A stretch of DNA of 20,232 nt from the NCBI GenBank assembly GCA_034112105.1, contig JAWUVZ010000064.1:1-20232 (forward strand), in the 5' to 3' direction. Shown here in pieces: positions 16,009-20,232 of this stretch. The notes under the pieces are model-generated. The model saw nothing but the letters and a program-made list of their open reading frames with translations. It had not been told where the DNA came from and made no database searches. Positions within the stretch are counted from its first letter, which is position 1; the number at the start of each line of letters is the position of its first letter. This DNA comes from Glaciecola sp034112105 (lineage in GTDB: Bacteria > Pseudomonadota > Gammaproteobacteria > Enterobacterales > Alteromonadaceae). The position numbers and the translations under genes are program-made.

Positions 16009-19000
16009 TTAAACTAACTCGTCTGATTTGCGCTGTTGCCACAGCGTAGTTGCCTTACCGCCAAACTCTCGATAAAGCAAAGGGGTAAGTAATGCGTCCA
16101 ATAAAGTTGAACTTAAAAGCCCCGAAAATATAACAACCGCAACAGGATGCAAAATTTCTTTTCCCGGCGCATCGGCGGCCATTAATAAGGGGATGAGTGC
16201 AAATGCAGTCACCATGGATGTCATCATTACTGGCGCTAATCTTTCTTGCGCCCCTCGAATAATCAACTGAGCGTTAAATTGCTCGCCCTCAAATTTTATC
16301 AAATTGAGATAATGACTCAGTTTTAAGATACCGTTGCGCGAAGCAATGCCGGTTAGCGTTATAAAGCCTACTACAGATGCTACTGAAAGCGGAGTATGGG
16401 TTAACCACATTGCAGCAACCGCACCTAGCAGTGCCATGGGCAAACTACTCATGATAATACTAGCAAATACCAAGGAACTGTATCGCATGTACAATACTAA
16501 AAATATGAGCGCAAACGATATCGCTGATAACAAGACTAACAAACGCATTGCTTGCTCTTGAGCTAAAAATTGCCCTTCAATGCTGATAAAACTATCGGCG
16601 CCTAATTCAACTTCATTTACTTGCTCGCGCACCACTGACAATAGCTGTTTGACATCCACTCCTGTGCTGTTTGCGTATACCACAAGCCGGCGTCGTCCGT
16701 TTTCCCTTAAGACTTGATTAGGTCCATCGCTTATGATGATATCAGCGATGTTAGCGATGGGAATGGCACCTGCTGGCGTATTTATCAACACAGCGCTTAA
16801 TGCCTGTGGACTTCTAGCTTCATCATCTAAACGCATGACGAGTGCATAGCGTTTTACCCCATCAATGATATCTACAATGTGTTCGCCCTCGGTTAAGAGC
16901 GTCAAGCTCTCTATCGCCTTACCAGGACTCAAACCATATTGTAAAAGTTTATCTGGCTTTAACCTGACCGACACTTGTGGAATAAGCACTTGTTTTTCCA
17001 CATTAATATCAACCAATCCAGGTATCATTTCTAACTTCTGCCTGATTTTTTCTGCATTAATGCGAAGCTCGTCTAAATTATCGCCAAAAATCTTTATTGC
17101 CAACTGTGCTCGCACACCAGATAGAAGATGATCGAGTCGATGTGAAATAGGTTGCCCAATGGCTACTTGTGCCGGTAAAACGCTGAGTTTATCTCGAATT
17201 TCAGCCAGCACTTCTTCTCGAGAACGCGCTGATTCAACTAAATCAACATCAATCTCCGAAGAGTGAACACCTTCTGCATGCTCATCGAGTTTTGCTCTAC
17301 CCGTGCGTCTTCCCACTGCGGAAACCTCATCAACTGATAGCAACAATGATTCTGCTAAATGCCCCATTCTATTAGATTCAGATAGTGAAGTACTTGGCTG
17401 AAAAATCATTCCTAATACCAAAGAGCCCTCGTTAAAGGCGGGTAGAAAGGCACGAGGGAAAAACGCAATGGATGAAGCGCTAATAATTGCAGCAAAACCA
17501 CTGACTAATAATATTGAACGACGCTTAGGCAATGCCCATAATAGCCATAGACTCTGCCATTTCTTTAATTTAGTGACTAAGAAGCTGTCGCCTTTTTGCA
17601 GTTGACTCATCTGCGGTAATAAAAAATAACAAAGCACAGGCGTTACAGTCATCGAAACCAGTAAAGACGCTAATACAGCAATAATGTATGCCTCGCCTAA
17701 TGGTGCAAATAAACGCCCTTCGATACCCGGCAACGCAAATAACGGCACAAAAACAAGCACTACGATAGCGGTCGCGTATACAATGCCTGAGCGCACTTCT
17801 ACGCTCGCTCGCCAAATTACATCAAAAATAGGACGTGGGTTGGCTTGCTTGGCATTTTGTTTTAAACGACGAAGAATGTTTTCGACATCTACAACTGAAT
17901 CGTCAACCAATTCTCCAATGGCAATAGCTAACCCGCCTAAGGTCATTACATTAATAGTCTGTCCCATCCATTTGAAAATAAGCACTGTCGCAGCAAGCGA
18001 TAATGGAATAGCAAGTAAAGAAATAAATGTGGTCCGTGTAGATAACAAAAACGCGAATAAAATAATGACAACAAGAATGGATCCATCTATCAGCGCTTCT
18101 GTGACATTATCAACCGATGCTTTAATAAAGTCAGCTTGGCGAAACAAAACTTGCGGCGCAGAAACTCCATCTGGCAAGCCAGTAGCCAGCTCACTTAACG
18201 CCAGCTCTATTTCGCGGGTAAGCTTGACAGTGTCAGCACCTGGTTGTTTTTGTACATTAATAATGACCGCTGGTTTGCCGTTATAGCCGCCATCACCACG
18301 CTTTACTGCAGCGGCGTAACGAACGTTTGCTACCTGGTCTAAACGCACCGAAGTGCCCTGCTGCCATGCAACAGCTACTTGTCGCAAATCATCAAGGTCA
18401 AGCGTTCTCCCTTTGTGCCGGATTAAAAACTCTCGATTATTTACATCAACAAAGCCGCCACCTTTGTTCGAGGCGAAACTTTCAATGGCCTCTCGTACTT
18501 GCTCAATAGTAATACTTAAATTTCGCATTTTATTCAGTTTTGGTTCTACCCTGATCTGTCTAACATCACCGCCAATAGGAATGATTTGAGAAACGCCAGG
18601 AATAGAAAGTAGCCGAGGACGAAGGACAAAATCCGCATATTCGCGTGCGAGCATTGGACCAACTTCAATATTTGCGTTGATGGGCAAGGCAATGAGCATA
18701 ATCTCACCCATAATCGATGATACAGGCCCCATCACTGGGGTAATACCATTAGGCAATTGCGATGTGACTTGGTCGAGTCGTTCTGACACTAACTGGCGAT
18801 TACGATACACATCAGTATCCCAATCAAACTCTACGTAGAGAATAGACAAACCAATACCCGAGGTCGAGCGCACACGAGTAACACCGGTTACTCCGTTGAG
18901 TATATTCTCAAGTGGGAAAGAGACCAACTGCTCAACTTCTTCGGGAGCCATTCCGCCTGCTTCAGTCAAGACGGTGACCACCGGCTTATTTAGATCGGGA

Positions 19001-19116
19001 AACACATCAATGGGTAATTCTTTGACCTGCCAAAACCCATAAACAAGGGTAATTAATGCGAGCACCAATACTAACAGCCGATTGCGTAGACTCGCATGAA
19101 CTAATAAGTTAAACAT
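16009..19116 (-). CDS. CusA/CzcA-type heavy-metal RND efflux transporter
   Basis: A 1035-residue inner-membrane RND pump of the heavy-metal-efflux branch. It drives substrate from periplasm to outside through an MFP and an outer-membrane channel, powered by protons. It starts MFNLLVHASLRNRLLVLVLA and has the expected two large periplasmic loops and twelve helices. The proton-relay helix reads GELVDDSVVDVEN (401-413). Asp405 and Glu412 align with conserved relay residues, the first Asp of the CzcA triad (DFG motif) is Ala399 as in CusA, and extra acids Glu402, Asp406 and Asp410 are present. This points to a separate subgroup, so the metal, or even another substrate, cannot be named. ATG 19116 has an AGGAG site overlapping the stop of the MFP gene. 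A 53-base gap leads to the small periplasmic gene. Confidence 0.93.
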   Translation of the reverse strand: MFNLLVHASLRNRLLVLVLALITLVYGFWQVKELPIDVFPDLNKPVVTVLTEAGGMAPEEVEQLVSFPLENILNGVTGVTRVRSTSGIGLSILYVEFDWDTDVYRNRQLVSERLDQVTSQLPNGITPVMGPVSSIMGEIMLIALPINANIEVGPMLAREYADFVLRPRLLSIPGVSQIIPIGGDVRQIRVEPKLNKMRNLSITIEQVREAIESFASNKGGGFVDVNNREFLIRHKGRTLDLDDLRQVAVAWQQGTSVRLDQVANVRYAAAVKRGDGGYNGKPAVIINVQKQPGADTVKLTREIELALSELATGLPDGVSAPQVLFRQADFIKASVDNVTEALIDGSILVVIILFAFLLSTRTTFISLLAIPLSLAATVLIFKWMGQTINVMTLGGLAIAIGELVDDSVVDVENILRRLKQNAKQANPRPIFDVIWRASVEVRSGIVYATAIVVLVFVPLFALPGIEGRLFAPLGEAYIIAVLASLLVSMTVTPVLCYFLLPQMSQLQKGDSFLVTKLKKWQSLWLLWALPKRRSILLVSGFAAIISASSIAFFPRAFLPAFNEGSLVLGMIFQPSTSLSESNRMGHLAESLLLSVDEVSAVGRRTGRAKLDEHAEGVHSSEIDVDLVESARSREEVLAEIRDKLSVLPAQVAIGQPISHRLDHLLSGVRAQLAIKIFGDNLDELRINAEKIRQKLEMIPGLVDINVEKQVLIPQVSVRLKPDKLLQYGLSPGKAIESLTLLTEGEHIVDIIDGVKRYALVMRLDDEARSPQALSAVLINTPAGAIPIANIADIIISDGPNQVLRENGRRRLVVYANSTGVDVKQLLSVVREQVNEVELGADSFISIEGQFLAQEQAMRLLVLLSAISFALIFLVLYMRYSSLVFASIIMSSLPMALLGAVAAMWLTHTPLSVASVVGFITLTGIASRNGILKLSHYLNLIKFEGEQFNAQLIIRGAQERLAPVMMTSMVTAFALIPLLMAADAPGKEILHPVAVVIFSGLLSSTLLDALLTPLLYREFGGKATTLWQQRKSDELV

Positions 19117-19124
19117 GCAAGCTC

Positions 19125-20232
19125 CTAGCGTACTTGGTTAAGTAAAGACGTACCAAAGGTAACGACTCTATTGTCTGCACCTAAGCCATGTGTAATTAAG
19201 ACTTTGCTTGGGGAAACCTCACTATATCGTACAAGTTGCGGTAAAAAACGCTCGCCAGACACCTTTATCCAAACAATAGGTAAGTTAGCGGTATTGGTAA
19301 CAATGGCATCACCAGGCAGTAATATACCCTCTAATGTATTTTCAAGCTCAGCGAACACAGTGACCGGTTGACCGATTAATAGCGCAGATGCAGAGTCAGT
19401 GCCTGTATCAAGCTCAAAGTGCAAGGTCACCCTACCAGCATTGAGTTGCGGCGCATGACCAAGATATTGCAAGTTAAGTTCAGGAACCTCTTTGATAGTT
19501 GCGCTAGTTAACTGCGCCAAAATAGAAGTGTCATCAGTAAGTGCCTCAATGTGGCGTAAATTGGATGCCACCACCTCAAACAGTATGGTGCCAGCCTCAA
19601 CCCAGCGACCGCGTCGAGCTTGGTGGTTGATTAGTGCACCTGATATCGGCGCAATAAGTGGCTCCGGTTTTTCTAAACCTTGTTGTAACAAAGCTTCTTG
19701 TTCAATTATAATTCTTAGGTTAGTCTCAAGTTGTTCGAGGGTTTGTGTCGATGCCAACTCACCAAGGTCACGTAAACGCTTTACATCCCGCTTAGCTTGC
19801 ATTATTTCACTTCTCAGTGCCATTAATTGGCTGGTTTGGCTAGCTAATTCAAAGGCGGTATCTTGGTATCTGACATAGCCGAGTATTTGACCTGCCACTA
19901 CCTTTTCGCCAGTAGCGAGAACGCCTGAATCAGGAGCCTCAAAACGCCCCTCACTACTCGGTTGAATAAGTGCATGGCCATCAGGGTGGGCTTTGACAAC
20001 CCCGGCTAAAGTGACACTTCCTTTCACATTTTGGTTAGTCACAAATTGTGTTCTAATGCCTAAAAGTGCTTGGTTTTGCATAGGCACCAGTACAGAACCA
20101 TCAGCTTGTCTGCCTAAGCCATTACTTGATTTAGCCGTTGTATCGGTAAGATGTTCGCCATTGGGGCCGTGGGCACCTGGAGATGCGATTGCATTCGAAG
20201 CCGAGAAACAAATAAGTATAAGTATGAGTGTT
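19125..20232 (-). CDS. Membrane fusion protein of the RND efflux system (5' partial)
   Basis: A periplasmic adaptor linking the RND pump to the outer-membrane channel. The frame is open to the right edge of the window, so the start codon is outside. The visible N-terminus TLILILICFSASNA is the end of a signal peptide, and the mature protein starts near IASPGAHGPNGEHL. A barrel/lipoyl part follows (GRFEAPDSGVLATGEKVVAGQ, matched later by LIAPISGALINHQARRGRWV), separated by a coiled-coil hairpin (SQTSQLMALRSEIM through LRIIIEQEALL). The C-terminal beta-barrel and membrane-proximal domains end with the terminal Gln-Val-Arg. The internal Met at 20087 is not the true start, because the frame continues with a good signal peptide upstream. 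The outer-membrane channel gene is not in the window and may lie to the right. Confidence 0.88.
   Translation of the reverse strand, partial: TLILILICFSASNAIASPGAHGPNGEHLTDTTAKSSNGLGRQADGSVLVPMQNQALLGIRTQFVTNQNVKGSVTLAGVVKAHPDGHALIQPSSEGRFEAPDSGVLATGEKVVAGQILGYVRYQDTAFELASQTSQLMALRSEIMQAKRDVKRLRDLGELASTQTLEQLETNLRIIIEQEALLQQGLEKPEPLIAPISGALINHQARRGRWVEAGTILFEVVASNLRHIEALTDDTSILAQLTSATIKEVPELNLQYLGHAPQLNAGRVTLHFELDTGTDSASALLIGQPVTVFAELENTLEGILLPGDAIVTNTANLPIVWIKVSGERFLPQLVRYSEVSPSKVLITHGLGADNRVVTFGTSLLNQVR

Noticed and set aside
17684..18286. 200-codon + strand frame opposite the RND gene
   Set aside because: It is an antisense shadow of a strongly supported transporter gene, with low-complexity composition.

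Overview
The window looks like a piece of chromosome from a marine gammaproteobacterium, most likely of the order Alteromonadales (Glaciecola/Paraglaciecola/Alteromonas-like). This rests on the AT-rich intergenic DNA and on the family mix: a DUF3718 secreted protein, a DUF1451 zinc-ribbon protein, a lipoprotein S9 peptidase, PurT, and CHASE3 and hybrid-kinase signalling. It is an inference from protein families, not from a marker gene. There is no rRNA, tRNA, CRISPR array, intact insertion sequence or prophage.

Left part (1-3100): a truncated GIY-YIG nuclease relic, a CHASE3 chemoreceptor on the + strand, and a small secreted DUF3718 protein whose 5' leader carries what reads as a cyclic-di-GMP-I (GEMM) riboswitch. 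Central part (3140-12400, all minus strand): a DUF1451 zinc-ribbon gene behind a perfect FNR-type box; a YceI-family lipoprotein behind a tandem 23-bp operator-like repeat; an RDD membrane protein with an unrecognised 114-aa partner; a lipoprotein S9 prolyl-oligopeptidase-type peptidase; a cysD-DUF6671 pair with no cysN; purT; and a membrane protein with one TPR-like repeat.

Right part: 12376-13694 is about 1.3 kb without an intact gene. It holds the eroded C-terminal half of an EAL (c-di-GMP phosphodiesterase) domain and several inverted repeats. A membrane-bound hybrid histidine kinase follows on the + strand. The last 4.6 kb is a minus-strand heavy-metal/RND efflux operon in the order membrane fusion protein (5' end outside the window), CusA/CzcA-type RND pump, small periplasmic protein. 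The last gene has an in-frame TAA inside its signal peptide.

The most notable points are the riboswitch-DUF3718 unit, the nearby decayed EAL domain, the orphan cysD coupled to DUF6671, the FNR box in front of DUF1451, and the nonsense codon in the efflux operon. I found no clear multi-gene defence system or wholly new system. The cysD-DUF6671 pair is the best candidate for an undescribed functional partnership.
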